Positions 1 to 10,555 of a stretch of DNA of 64,000 nt are shown piece by piece (position 1 is the first letter of the stretch; each line of letters opens with the position of its first letter). A program made the translations under genes and the position numbers. The notes beneath the pieces were generated by a model that saw nothing but the letters and a program-made list of their open reading frames with translations, was not told the DNA's origin and did not search any database. Source of the stretch: Cryptomeria japonica (Eukaryota; Streptophyta; Pinopsida; Cupressales; Cupressaceae); the NCBI RefSeq assembly GCF_030272615.1, contig NW_026728903.1, forward strand, positions 1 to 64,000, given 5' to 3'.

Positions 1-777
1 ACCGGTATGCAAGAATTAATGCAAATAACAGAATAAAAAACATCGACATGAAAAGAATACCATAACACAAGATGTTTAACAAGGAAACCTGGTGTGGGAA
101 AAACCTCGGTGGGATTTGTGACCCACAATATTCACTTACTGGCCAATAAGAGAATATTCCTTACAATGGGGGCTTGCACATGCAGGAAGGCCAACTGCCT
201 AGAGCTCACTGCTCAATAAGAAGTCACACTAACTTACAATGAGGATTTACACAAATCCAATATTTTGTACTTCTTTACAATAGCATCTTCAATGCCAGAT
301 TTAGTACCGGTTCTTGCTCTATTCTTTACATATACCCTTGACCTACAATTTGCACATTAGGTTTGCCTTATAATTTATTTATGCTTCCTATCCATATCCT
401 ACAAATGCCTACAATGATCTCTTTTATATATAAGAGTCATTTTACAATTTGCCAAGTCGGCTTACAATAATAAACAAAATATTACATATCAAAAATCTTG
501 TCGGCCTCAATGCCGGTATACATGTTCTTTTCTATGCTGGTGTACATCTTCTATGTCGGTGCCGGTGTAGATTGATCTTGCTAATGCTGGTGCACTGTCT
601 TGTTTGAGTAATGCTTTGCCAGTATAATGTCTTGCCGGTGCCATAGGATTGCAAGGTTTCCTGAGTAATGCTTTGTCGGTATAATGTCTTGCCGGTGCCA
701 TAGGATTGCAAGGTTGCCATCAATGACAAAACCTTCAATCACACACAGTGTCTCATTGGAGTGTCCATATGCCAACA
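1..777 (-). repeat. Element A 3' LTR (partial, cut by window start)
   Basis: Matches 5776-6609 with scattered substitutions. The terminus at 775-777 ends in CA on the plus strand, next to the polypurine tract. It holds two copies of the 57-bp internal repeat, whereas the other LTR holds three. The first roughly 100 bases of the LTR lie before the window. Confidence 0.87.
607..720. repeat. 57-bp tandem repeat in LTR, 2 copies
   Basis: Units start at 607 and 664, each beginning AGTAATGCTTTG and ending in GCAAGGTT plus a few bases. The equivalent array in the other LTR (6382-6552) has three units with the same 57-bp period. Confidence 0.85.
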
Positions 778-789
778 ATCTCCCCCTTT
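778..789 (-). other. Polypurine tract of element A
   Basis: On the minus strand this reads AAAGGGGGAGAT immediately before the LTR start TGTTGGCATATGG, which is the expected place for the plus-strand primer of an LTR element. Confidence 0.75.
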
Positions 790-980
790 GGCATTGATGG
801 CAACACTCATGAGAAATTTCAAAAAGATATCCAAAAATGTGTAGACCAAAAATGTTACCAAAAATGTGAGAGCTCCCCCTGAGCATGTGATCCCTGTGTT
901 TTAATTTTCTCATCTACTACTCCCCCTTTGGCATCAATGACAAAGGTTAGTAGATTTTCTAGTTGTACCAATTCATAACC

Positions 981-3900
981 TCAACCTTGTAGTTGGGTGG
1001 TTATTATCTGAAGAATATCTCCCAAAATTAAGTTTATGCCAGCCATAAACTTCTTGCTCTCCTTTATTGCTATCTCAGTTCTGTACACTATACCGGTGAG
1101 ATGCTGCAAGTGCTCTATTGGTATTTTGCTACCCTGTGTTAGTGCCTCTGAGATTTCCTTTCGCAGAGATGCTAAATAGTCCAATCTTGGAATTAGTTTA
1201 GATCTCAAGAATTTTGCTTTGTTTATTATTTTCTCTTTCTCTCTTTCTAATTTGAGCAATTCTTCCTCAAAATTTGTTATCTTTTCCTCAAAAACTGATA
1301 ATGTATCGGGTGAGTTAACAAAATTATCAGCAAGTTTATTGATCTCTTCCTGTACCTTGCTCATCTTTTTGTCTACATCTATGGTCAAAATTTTTATCTT
1401 ACAGGTGTCTTTGTACAGAGTTTTGTACTCTTTCAATAAATTGCATAGTTCCGGTAGAAGTGTGTCAAATTCCCTATTACACTTCTTTATTCCTTCCTCA
1501 AAGAATTTATGTTTCTCTTTTTCTATACTTTCCTTTATAGTTTCTACCTTTGTTTGTTCAAAATTTCTAGAAATATATTTACAAAGTGTATCCAACTGGC
1601 CTAAAGAATCTTTGTTGGCTATATTACAATTGGGAGCTATTGATTTCAAAACTGGAATTGAATCATCTATCGCTTTATAGGCTTGTGAGCTATAATCAGT
1701 TATTTTCTTGATAGATTCGAGAAATACCTCTATTACATTTGATGGTGACCCAACAAACTGAGTGCCGGTGGAAGTGACCATGCTAGTATTGACCTCTGGT
1801 AGGTCTGTTTGTGTCTCCATCTCTTTAAGCATTGGTTTTCCTACTTCATTTCTTACCGGTGGCATCTGTTCTGGAGCCTTTAGCTCTATTGGTTTCTCTG
1901 TTTATGTTCCAGATTCCATCTTTTTCACTGAATCTGCTGTCGGTTGCTCTTTGTTTTCTGCTTTATCTGTTGTATCCTTGTCTACCACTATGTTGATTTT
2001 CTAAGTATTGACATTCACAGTATATAGGACTTCAGGATTAGGATTATTATCCTCTGTGTCCATGCTCTCAACTGCCGGTTGATCTTCTGCAGTTGTGGTT
2101 TTTACCAATGGAGTATTTAAAGGAGGTGGGGGTAAGTTGTCTCTAATCTTGATACTTGGTGGTCCACCAACTTTACCTTTCCCTTTGTCCTTTTGATATA
2201 CCGGAATGGGCTTGGGATTCCTATATTCTTCTTATTTTTCTTTTTCAACCAAGAATGTATCCCAACCATTTTTTGTTTCCTCTGAAACTTCAGTATCTCT
2301 ACCTACCATTAGTGATATTTGCTGGTGTGTAGTGGAAAAAACTGTCTGGTTGGCCTGAGCTATCAAATCATCAATTTCCTTAGGTGAGTTGACCGGGTAT
2401 ACTACAAGTAATTTCTCTATTTTTATTTTCTTATCCAACTCAATTATTCCTTGCCTTCTATCCTCAAGTCTTTTATATAGTTCATCAGGAATTTCATTTA
2501 GTACTTGCATCAAATTTTTTTTATACATATCCATGTGTAATATAACACTTTCCTCGACTTGTCCTTTCTCATCATCTGATAAGGTGTCATAGATTTTCCT
2601 TATGTTTTTCAATTTACCTTCCTCTGTGATCTCATTCAGTAGTATGTCAAGGGGGGCAAAGTCAGTGTTTGTCTTCTTCTTCCTTTTGGGGGTCAGCTTC
2701 TTCTTAGGTGTGGCTTTTTTGACCGGAGACCTCCCAGCTTGTTGCTTCTATCTTGTCCTTCTAGGTGAAGGAGTGGATACCGGTGAGGGGTCTCTTTTCC
2801 TAACAACTCTTTTGAAAGTTGCTGGCATATCTCCTTCTGAGGAAGTATCTACTGGTGATAGATGAGTTTCAAGTTGTTGGGCTACCAACTCATCTTCTAT
2901 TATGTCGGTTTTCTTTAGTACATCTTCCTTTATGGCTTTTGCTTGTCTGGTTCCTTTCCTCACAAATGCTTCAACCTTTTTCACTCTCTTTTTAGATTGA
3001 ATTTGACTTTCAATAGTCTCAGCACTACCAAATACTTCTTCCTTTGGTTCATTGGGGGCTTCCAGAAGTGCTTTGGCATAAGTTTCCACAATGTGGTCAT
3101 CTGTTTCATACCCCATCTCTGTAACCCAGATTGTTCTTGGGATGACTGCTTCCATCTAGATCTCATCCTTTTTGATCACAAAGCATATATCATCCTTGTA
3201 TTTGTTGACAATTTCTTGTGATAGTCTGATTCTTTTATTCATTCTGACCTTCAGTGCTTGAAAATACTCATTGATATTCTTTTCTCTGTTTTCACCCATG
3301 TTGTTGAATAAGTTAGACAATTGTTTTCCTACCGGTATGTCAAATCCAAAATCCTTGTAGCCTATACCGGGAGCCTGTTTGGTTATATGTAGCATTAAGC
3401 ATACAAGTAAATTTCCAAATCTAAAGGTTCCTTTCTTATCCTTCTTGATTTTTGCTAAGTTGTCAATTAACTCATCCTTTAACCATTCACAGATATCAAT
3501 TTTTACATTGTCCTTCACCATGTCATGAGCACTTTTTATGCATAAACTGGAAACAGAGTTAAGCTTATTAGCATGAGTTGCTTTGTAACCTAGAATCATG
3601 CTAACAAATCTAACATTTGTATCAGTCACATCATTAACCCTCAATGATCTCTTGTCGGATGTTGCACCAGTTAAGTTTGTTACCAAGTCATTGGAGACCT
3701 TCTTGGTTTTGTCAGGTCTGCTATCGGTGGAAGGTAACCCTGTTACTGCTTTCATAGCTACCTTTGTAAATTTATGCACTGAGTCAAGCCAAAAGAATGA
3801 ACCATGTACCCTACTCAGAACTATCCTAACCACTTCCTTGGGAAATTCAGGAATGCGGAGGATTTCAGTGAATCCTAGGGTTTCAACAATTTTATGTTCA

Positions 3901-4163
3901 AGTTTCACATTCTTGGAGTTGTCACATATAACAGACTTATACATGTTTTTGATTTCCTCATCACCTAATTCCTCTATGTTGCAATGAATATACATTCTAG
4001 GGTCTTTTGCATAAACAACACCTTTTGGAATTTTTGAAAAAGCACCTGTGTTGTCATCTTTCTTAGCTACCTCGGGAACTAGCTGAAACACGGGCCTAGG
4101 TCTTTTTATAACCTTGACTACTGTAAGGTTTGCTATGAATTCAAGTGCAGAGGAGGATGCCAT
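981..4163 (-). pseudogene. Degraded unknown ORF (about 1,060 codons) of element A
   Basis: Four open stretches (4163-3156, 3155-2748, 2747-2232, 1865-981) share one reading frame. They are separated only by in-frame stops at 3156 (TAG), 2748 (TAG), 2232 (TAA), 2001 (TAG) and 1902 (TAA), so this was one long ORF. The start is the ATG at 4161-4163 (MASSSALEFIANL). Residues 1-335 look like a compact globular domain, with IHCNIEELGDEEIKNMYKS near residue 60 and a Lys-rich segment near 240-330. The middle is Ser/Pro/Lys-rich (SPVSTPSPRRTR). The C-terminal 294 codons are Lys/Glu-rich and probably coiled coil. I do not recognise the family. No RT YxDD, integrase HHCC or retropepsin DSG/DTG motif is visible. 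It lies 304 bp downstream of gag. It could be a second structural protein or a captured host gene. Confidence 0.72.
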
Positions 4164-4467
4164 GATGATAAATACCTTTTTCTGCCTTTGGATGAATTGA
4201 TTGCTGAAGTGTTTTGCCTCTTTGCTCTGAATGCCTTAGCTCAGAAATCTTCATGCTCTCTGAAAGTTTGAATTCATGGTGAAATGAAATGGAGCCAAAA
4301 ACCTTATTTTATAAAGTCTTTTCTGCTACCTACCACATTAATTGCTTGCCGGTAATGTATTAGCTTAACTTTATTTTCCAGTAATGAAAGATTTTCAACT
4401 TCTTTTCTCTAATCGAGGGAATAATAGCACGTGTCATTTGATTGCCAAACCCTCAAGATAATTTTCT
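4164..4467. other. Non-coding spacer between gag and second ORF of element A
   Basis: About 300 bp of AT-rich sequence separates the gag stop from the ATG of the downstream ORF. I see no ORF or clear signal. It could hold a splice acceptor or subgenomic start for the second ORF, but nothing in the sequence proves that. Confidence 0.4.
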
Positions 4468-5602
4468 TCAATTTGATGAAGAACATCCTGCCGATGGAGC
4501 ATTGCTTTGTCCTGCCGGTGGAGCATCATATTGTCCTACTGGTGGAGGAGTAACCCCAATATTTAGTTCACCTTTTATAATCCATTGCTTTGAAAATTCT
4601 TGCTTAACCTCTTCAACCTTTTCTATACCTTTCAAGCTAGTACTTCGGTTACCTACCGGTGTACCTTGACTTTTACAAAATTGAGCAATATGACCAATCT
4701 TGTTACATGCATAACAAGTTACATTATTTTTCTGAATAGCTTTCCCATAACCAATGCCGGTTTGTGTTCTGCATTTATTTGATAAATGACCAAATCTACC
4801 ACAAACATAACATCTTACATTCATTCTGCAATTTTTAGAGTTATGACCAATTTTGTTGCATTTGGTGCATTGACCAGTGGGAGGATTGATGTTTTGATAA
4901 TTCCTAGATCTACATTCATTCACCCTATGACCATATTTATTACAGTTAAAGCATTTTCCATTGAATTTGTAAGTATTAGAAGGTCTTACCGGTTTGCTAT
5001 GATCCTGGGTATTTGTAGTACCGGAGCTTTCTCCAACTTCAAATCCAATTCCAGAAGTGTCACCTTTGGGTTTTTGATTCTTCAATAAGGTACCAAGTTC
5101 TTCTGAGCTTTTTTTGAATTTTTCTTTGTGTTGATTTACAGTTTCCAATTCCCTTTCCAAGATTTCTTTTTGTCTCATTAGTTCATTTGAGTCATTCTGA
5201 GTATGCATAAGATCTATCTTCAACATGTCATTTTCATAGCTAAGTCTTGTGTTCTCATTTGCTGCATCACTTAGTCTTCTAGTCAATTGTTCTTCATTCT
5301 TCTTTTTTGTCCTCAATCTCTTTGCAAAATCTCATAGTCATGTCCTGCATTTCATTTTTTGTTGTCATGATCTCTTGTTTTAATTTGCTTATCATATCAT
5401 TTAGTGATTCCTTTTCATCATTCTCATTTTGCAATTTTTCACAAAGTTCTCTTCTCTTATTCCTTGTAATAGTAAGATTTTCTTGAAGTGCCTGAATAAT
5501 GTCCTGAGCTGCATTTAAATCATCTTCTAATTTGATATTTTTTAACTTCTCTGCATCATAGTCAGTAAGAGCTCCTTCAAGTTGCTTCATCAGATTTTCC
5601 AT
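4468..5602 (-). pseudogene. gag-like protein with coiled coil and four CCHC zinc knuckles, frameshifted
   Basis: The likely start is the ATG at 5600-5602 (MENLMKQLEGAL), about 57 bp after the PBS. The N-terminal part is a long Lys/Glu/Asn-rich coiled coil (KNIKLEDDLNAAQ..., RKRELCEKLQNEN...). It is followed by four nucleocapsid-type knuckles: CFNCNKYGHRVNEC, CTKCNKIGHNSKNC, CYVCGRFGHLSNKC and CYACNKIGHIAQFC, which bind nucleic acid in gag proteins. The frame changes by +1 near 5294-5316 at an A-rich run (GGACAAAAAAGAAGAATGA on the minus strand), so the upstream frame stops at 5294 and the downstream frame carries the knuckles. This could be a 1-bp indel or programmed shifting; decay is likelier. 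The C-terminus is rich in Pro/Ala/Gly. Confidence 0.82.
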
Positions 5603-5658
5603 CTTTACCGGTGTCAAGATCTTCCTCAAGCTGTTAGGCTTCTGAAAATAGAGGACCA

Positions 5659-5671
5659 GGCTCTGATACCA
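5659..5671 (-). other. Primer binding site, initiator tRNA-Met type (element A)
   Basis: On the minus strand this reads TGGTATCAGAGCC, complementary to the 3' end of plant initiator tRNA-Met. It lies two bases inside the LTR end (…TAACA at 5674-5678). Confidence 0.88.
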
Positions 5672-5673
5672 AT

Positions 5674-6609
5674 TGTTAGGGTTCCCACAGATACTGAGAG
5701 GGGGGGGTGAATCAGTATCTGACCGGTAGTGTAATTTTCTTGAAATTGAATATGTAGAACATAAAGTAACAGTATACCGGTATGCAAGAATTAATGCAAA
5801 TAACAGAATCAAAAACATCCACATGAAAAGAACACCATAACACAAGATGTTTAACGAGGAAACCCGGTGTGGGATAAACCTTGGTGGGATTTGTGACCCA
5901 CAATATTCACTTACTGGCCAATAAGAGAATATTACTTACAATGGGGGCCTGCACATGCAAGAAGGCCAACTGCCTAGAGCTCACTGCTCAATAAGAAGTC
6001 ACACTGACTTACAATGAGGATTTACACAAATCCAATATTTTGTACTACTTTACAATAGCATCTTCAATGCCAGATTCAGTACCGGTTCTTGCTCTGTTCT
6101 TTACATATACCCTTGACCTACAATTCGCACATTAGGTCTGCCTTATAATTTATTTATGCTTCCTATCCATATCCTACAAATGCCTACAATGATCTCTTTT
6201 ATATATAAGAGTCATTTTACAATTGGCCAAGTCGGCTTACAATAATAAACAAAATATTACATATCAAAAATCTTGTCGGCCTTAGTGCCGGTATACATGT
6301 TCTTTTTTGTGTCGGTGTACATCTTCTATGCCGGTGCCAATGTAGATTGATCTTGTTGATGCCGGTGCACTATCTTGTTTGAGTAATGCTTTGTCGGTAT
6401 AATGTCTTGCCAGTGCCATAGGATTGCAAGGTTGCCTAAGTAATGCTTTGTCGGTATAATGTCTTGCCGGTGCCATAGGATTGCAAGGTTGCCTGAGTAA
6501 TGCTTTGCCGGTATAATGTCTTGCCGGTGCCATTAGATTGCAAGGTTGCCATCAATGACAAAACCTTCAATCACACACAGTGTCTCACTGGAGTGTCCAT
6601 ATGCCAATA
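5674..6609 (-). repeat. Element A 5' LTR (936 bp)
   Basis: On the plus strand it runs from TGTTAGGGTTCCC at 5674 to the GCCAATA end at 6609. The terminal CA of the other copy is TA here. It contains a TATA-like AT stretch near 6200 and the 57-bp tandem repeat. The junction at 6609/6610 passes straight into Copia protease sequence. Confidence 0.87.
6382..6552. repeat. 57-bp tandem repeat in LTR, 3 copies
   Basis: Units start at 6382, 6439 and 6496 with an exact 57-bp period. In the other LTR of the same element the array has only two units. Confidence 0.87.
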
Positions 6610-6957
6610 GATATCTCCACTCTCCAAGTCTCTAATGATAACTGAATCAGGTGTGAACTCCACAGTTTTCTTAGTTGCCCCATTTGTGATTTGATAAATG
6701 GAAAGAACATTATTTGTCAAGTGGGGTATACACAACACATCATTGAAGGAGTTATCCCCAATGACAATAGATCCTTTCCCAAGAACATCCATATATGTAT
6801 GATTGCCCATCAAAATCTGTGACATGTGGAAAGGCTCAAATGTAGAAAACATAGATTGTGAAGATGCCATATGATGAGAACCCCCTGAATCTAGAAGCCA
6901 TCTCCTTGAATCATGACTTGTAGTAGCACAAAGAGCTTGTTCCAAAAGAGTGATCAT
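6610..6957 (-). pseudogene. Copia aspartic protease fragment
   Basis: Translation contains WLLDSGGSHHMASSQSMF, the Copia-type retropepsin with the catalytic Asp in LDSGGS, followed by VLGKGSIVI and DVLCIPHLTNNVLSI, the typical downstream blocks. In the retroelement this enzyme cleaves the Gag-Pol polyprotein. The 3' end is lost at the junction with the LTR of element A, so this is a broken gene. The upstream gag lies in other frames, showing further decay. Confidence 0.87.
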
Positions 6958-7201
6958 TTCCTTTATCTTTGGAAGAAGAAACCGATGTAGACATTCTAGA
7001 AGCTAGGTTGATTCTATTCTTCTCAAGAAGATTCTTCAACTCATCAATATCCTTCATGATGTCCTGACTTCTTGAAATATCCACAAAAAAATTACCCTTA
7101 TATGATTTCCTCTTAGGTGAGAATGGTGAATCACCTTGTTGTGGAGAGGAAGATTGTGCTCCATCTTGTTGTGGTTTTGACTTAGGTTGCTTGTGATTCT
7201 T

Positions 7202-7854
7202 TCATTTTCCTTGATTACTTTGATTCCATTTATTATCCACCAAAGCTTGTGACTTTGAAGATTTGAGAATCCCCATCATGGTCAACTTAGATTGCTCAAG
7301 TATCAACATCTTCGTGAAAGAATCAAATGAGGGAGAAGTGTATGAGGAACCTTGAGCTAACCTATGAGTGTAAAAGATAGATACAAAGGCTGCATACTCT
7401 GAAGGAAGCTTGTCCAACAAGTTATAAACCAATTGAGCATCCATTTTGTCAATTCCACAATCCTTTAGCTTTTCTCTTAGCTTAGTTGCTTGTGTGACAT
7501 AATTTTGTATTGTATCAAAATCCTTGGGAGTTCACTATCAAGCTTGTAGCCCTTAATCTCATCAACTCAACCATACAATTTTTGAAAAATATCCCAAGCC
7601 TCTTTAATTGTTGTACACTTATCAATGTGAAAAATGAGGTCATTTGATACATACTTTCTAAGAGTTCTAAGTGCCATAACATTCTTAGTAAGCCATTCAA
7701 TTTTAGCATTAGGATTAGCCTTAGGATCAGGTGGTGCTATTATAGTTTCATTTACATAATGAATGAGTCCTTTTTCCATTAGTTTACTCCATGCCTTAAT
7801 CTTCCATGATGCATAACTATGAGGAATTAAAAGTTGAAATTTAGGAGAACCCAT
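7202..7854 (-). pseudogene. Copia gag (UBN2/DUF4219-like), frameshifted
   Basis: The start is the ATG at 7852-7854 (MGSPKFQLLIPHSYASWKIK). The first block contains YASWKIKAWSKLMEKGL and KNVMALRTLRKYVSNDLIFH followed by TTIKEAWDIFQKLYG, the usual pattern of Copia gag N-termini. A second block (7444-7202) in another frame contains DAQLVYNLLDKLPSEYAAFVS and the Lys/Gln-rich stretch that normally precedes a zinc knuckle, but I do not see an intact CCHC. Frames change between 7567 and 7444. The gene forms the capsid in active relatives and is not functional here. Confidence 0.82.
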
Positions 7855-8691
7855 AGCACCAAAATGAAAAAAACACAAGATAGAGAGAGGCAGAATCACA
7901 CAAGACACCCCCCCAAAATACTCAATCAAGAGATCACCCCCCCCCCCCCCAAAAAAAAGGTGATTTTGGCACTTTATACTTAGTGCATATACAATGGGCC
8001 ACTTGCAAAACAAGGAAAAGTGGATTTCTGATTTCAATGATTACAATTTCTAAAAATGAGATATAAGAGACTTCAACAAATACTGCTAGTGATCTAAACT
8101 AAGATCCTATCAAAATACAAGTACCAAATATGCCAAGAATGGCCAAATACTGAAAGTACAATTTCTACTTAAAATCACTGCAAATAAATGGCAAATTATG
8201 AAAGTAGATGAAAAATTATGCACTTTCAAAAAAAAATGGCACTGAAAAGGAGTCCATATGAGCCCAAATGAAGCCTCCAAAGTTGTAAAAATTGGGATTT
8301 CATGATTTCCGAAAAATCTGTATCCGAAAAATAGAAAAATCCTACACCACTATACAGATCACAAAATTCTACCCCAAAACAGAAAACAATGCTTGAAAAA
8401 ACGAGTCTGGATGAGTGAGATATCACTATTTGAAAATTGCCTGCAAAATTATAATTTCTAGAAAATTTCCACCGCAACTTCAAACTTCAAATGCCTCTAG
8501 ATTTGGCCTCCGAAGTGTGATTTGGATGAAACAAAAGGAAAAAAATAACTTTATTGGACCTTCTCAATCCAATGTTAACCTCATATTTTACCCATCAAGC
8601 TTCAATAATAACCTGCAATAGAAAGCTTCAAAATATACAACCCCAAATAGCATCAAAGTTCTCTAAATTGGCAAACCAATGACACTCTAAT
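7855..8691 (-). other. Leader of Copia element B
   Basis: About 840 bp between PBS and gag. It holds a C-run then A-run near 7937-7958 (cccccccccccccc aaaaaaaa on the plus strand) and otherwise AT-rich sequence. I see no supported ORF. Confidence 0.55.
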
Positions 8692-8704
8692 GGCTCTGAT
8701 ACCA
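8692..8704 (-). other. Primer binding site, initiator tRNA-Met type (element B)
   Basis: On the minus strand TGGTATCAGAGCC directly follows the LTR end CTCACA. It is the same primer type as in element A and element Z. Confidence 0.9.
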
Positions 8705-9170
8705 TGTGAGATTTTTCCAAGATCAAGAGGCAATGGAAAGCATAAATAAGAGAGACAAAATAGATGATAGAAATAAACTGTATTCTATCAAGAGAAAACA
8801 CTGATCAACTGGATCATCAATCGTTCAATTACATACAATGTAGATGAACCTGCTTATATAGGAAAGGCTATATGGATATGTGAGCACACAAACATGACAT
8901 GTGGCTCAATAAGAAATAAGGGTAGGTAGGAAATACATGTGGGTAGGTAGGAGAAATAATATAGTATTCCACATGAGGTGGATCACCCACTGAATGTGGA
9001 GTGTAACAACAAGATCACACCAAAAAAGGTGGAAATTCTCCTACACACACTATCCCAATGTGGCACAAACACCCAAGTATCTCATATCCAAACTAATATG
9101 AAATGAATTTCCTAAGTAAACTTAAGTGAGGTGTAATAATATCCATGATGAATAATTATTTACACCAACA
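8705..9170 (-). repeat. Copia B 5' LTR (466 bp)
   Basis: On the minus strand it begins TGTTGGTGTAAATAATT and ends CTCACA at 8705, directly next to the PBS. A minus-strand TATATAA at 8854-8860 is a plausible promoter box, followed by a short R/U5 region. The partner LTR is not in the window. Confidence 0.85.
8854..8860 (-). promoter_or_regulatory. TATA box in Copia B LTR
   Basis: TATATAA on the minus strand followed by GCAGGTTC, placed mid-LTR as expected for the U3/R boundary of a Copia LTR. Confidence 0.6.
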
Positions 9171-9680
9171 ATTACAAAAAAATCGGTTCAAGTATGACCG
9201 TTGGATTACATAGCTATTACTTGCACATCATTCAAGATAACCTCGATCGCTTCATAGAACATTGTATCTCATCACGTGGTTTCCATTACATGCAATGTAC
9301 TTGCTTATTCACAAGATAAAAACCGTTATCTCTACTTGCCAAAAACCATTTGGAACTCCTCATACAATATGCATATGTGGTATAATCATTATCGTTCATC
9401 ATTTGATCATAAACCAACACAACTGATTCACCAAACTCCATCGGTTAGGGTTTAGCATATCAATAGGTAAGGCTTACCGGTTGATCTCACTCCTTCTCTA
9501 GTAATACCGGTTTCCTTCACAAGCTCACTTGCCAATTACAATTCCCTTCACTAGCTCTTCCCACTGGTTACAAAACAACATTATTACAACATCATTACCA
9601 ATTATAATTGACATCAATCACAACATTAAAGTTTATCAATGCAATCTGCATGGAAATGCCAACAGGAGGACTCTAGAGAC
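9171..9680. other. AT-rich flank without recognised feature
   Basis: Sequence to the right of the Copia LTR. Repeated ACCGGT-like words occur at 9477-9515, but I could not assign a gene or element. Confidence 0.4.
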
Positions 9681-10548
9681 ATTGGTGATGGAGCACACCG
9701 GGTTTGCATGGGGGCCGTGTCTACTAGCACACTTGTATTATGAGTTGCATCAGTTTGTGTATCATGGATCAACGAGATTGGGGTGTGGAGTGACATTATT
9801 GCAGGTATGGCGAATGAGCATCTTCTGGTTACACGATCGATACACTTTAGAGGCAAGGGACATGCATGTAGTTATGTGCATTTGTATGATATGATTATTT
9901 CTCAACCACGGATTGAAAGGTTAGAGTATTGGCACTGAGTGATCGATGAGATGGACAATATGGTATGGAGGCCTTACCTATATTGTGAGGAGTGGGAGGA
10001 TGATGTAGTGGAGATGCCATATATGTTCAGGAGTAGGTATCTGATTGGGCGGACACCATATGTTATTGAGCGACAGTTGATTGATAGAGTATGAAGGCAA
10101 TTTGGTAGGATATAGTGGATGGTACGGGGTTTAGGGATGTATGTGTAGATAGTGAGAGATCAGGCTCATTTAGGTCCGTTACTAGCTTATGATCAGGCAG
10201 TGATATAGATGCAGGAGATGGTTCCCATGCCTTGGGATATTTGGGTAGATGTGGAGGACGTAGGGATGGACTCTGAGTACAGTGCATATTGGGTAGAGAA
10301 TCCATTTCCATGGATGATGGATCCAGGGAAGCCGATAGAGGGTGATGGTGGAGATGATAGTGGGGATGGTGGAGGCAGAGGCCAATGATAGAGGCAAGGG
10401 GCAATAAGAGAGAGGAGGGTAGCTCAGAGGAGAGATGGAGGGGAGGAGAGGCAAGCTCATGTAGATAGGGGTAGAGGTGGATTGCCTTTACAGGTGCCAG
10501 CAGCACAGGTTCCCAAATAGGGACAGGGACAGGGACAAGGACAGCCAC
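9681..10548 (+). pseudogene. Plant mobile domain (PMD)-like gene remnant
   Basis: Translation shows blocks typical of the plant mobile domain family: WGPCLLAHLYYELHQ then LGCGVTLLQVW, followed in a shifted frame (near 9880) by QPRIERLEYW, WRPYLYCEEWEDD, MPYMFRSRYLIGRTP and VIERQLID-RQFGRI. PMD proteins derive from transposable elements (MULE or gypsy associations) and some have silencing roles. Several in-frame stops (for example after EYWH and before RQFG) show it is not functional. A Gly/Asp-rich then Gly/Gln-rich tail reaches 10548, where LINE sequence begins. Minus-strand ORFs here are shadows of this repetitive tail. Confidence 0.68.
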
Positions 10549-10555
10549 AAGAGTG

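Larger units (their letters stand above)
1..6609 (-). mobile_element. Non-autonomous LTR retrotransposon A (left end outside window)
   Basis: Near-identical sequence at 1-777 and 5776-6609 marks two LTRs, and the element reads right to left. The right LTR begins TGTTAGGG on the plus strand. A 13-base PBS matching initiator tRNA-Met lies just inside it, and a polypurine tract lies just inside the left LTR. Between them are a gag-like ORF with four CCHC knuckles and a long degraded ORF of unknown type. I see no reverse transcriptase, RNase H, integrase or protease motif in the roughly 4.9-kb interior, so the element probably depended on enzymes from another element. It is inserted in a Copia element that continues at 6610. 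The left target-site copy is outside the window. Confidence 0.88.
6610..9170 (-). mobile_element. Copia LTR retrotransposon B, 5' part (interrupted by element A)
   Basis: Reads right to left: 5' LTR (8705-9170), initiator tRNA-Met PBS (8692-8704), a leader of about 840 bp, a degraded gag (7854-7202) and the beginning of a Copia protease (6957-6610) cut by element A. The integrase, RT and RNase H part and the 3' LTR must lie beyond the left edge of the window if they survive. The LTR start TGTTGGTGTAAATAATTATT is typical of plant Copia elements. Confidence 0.88.
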
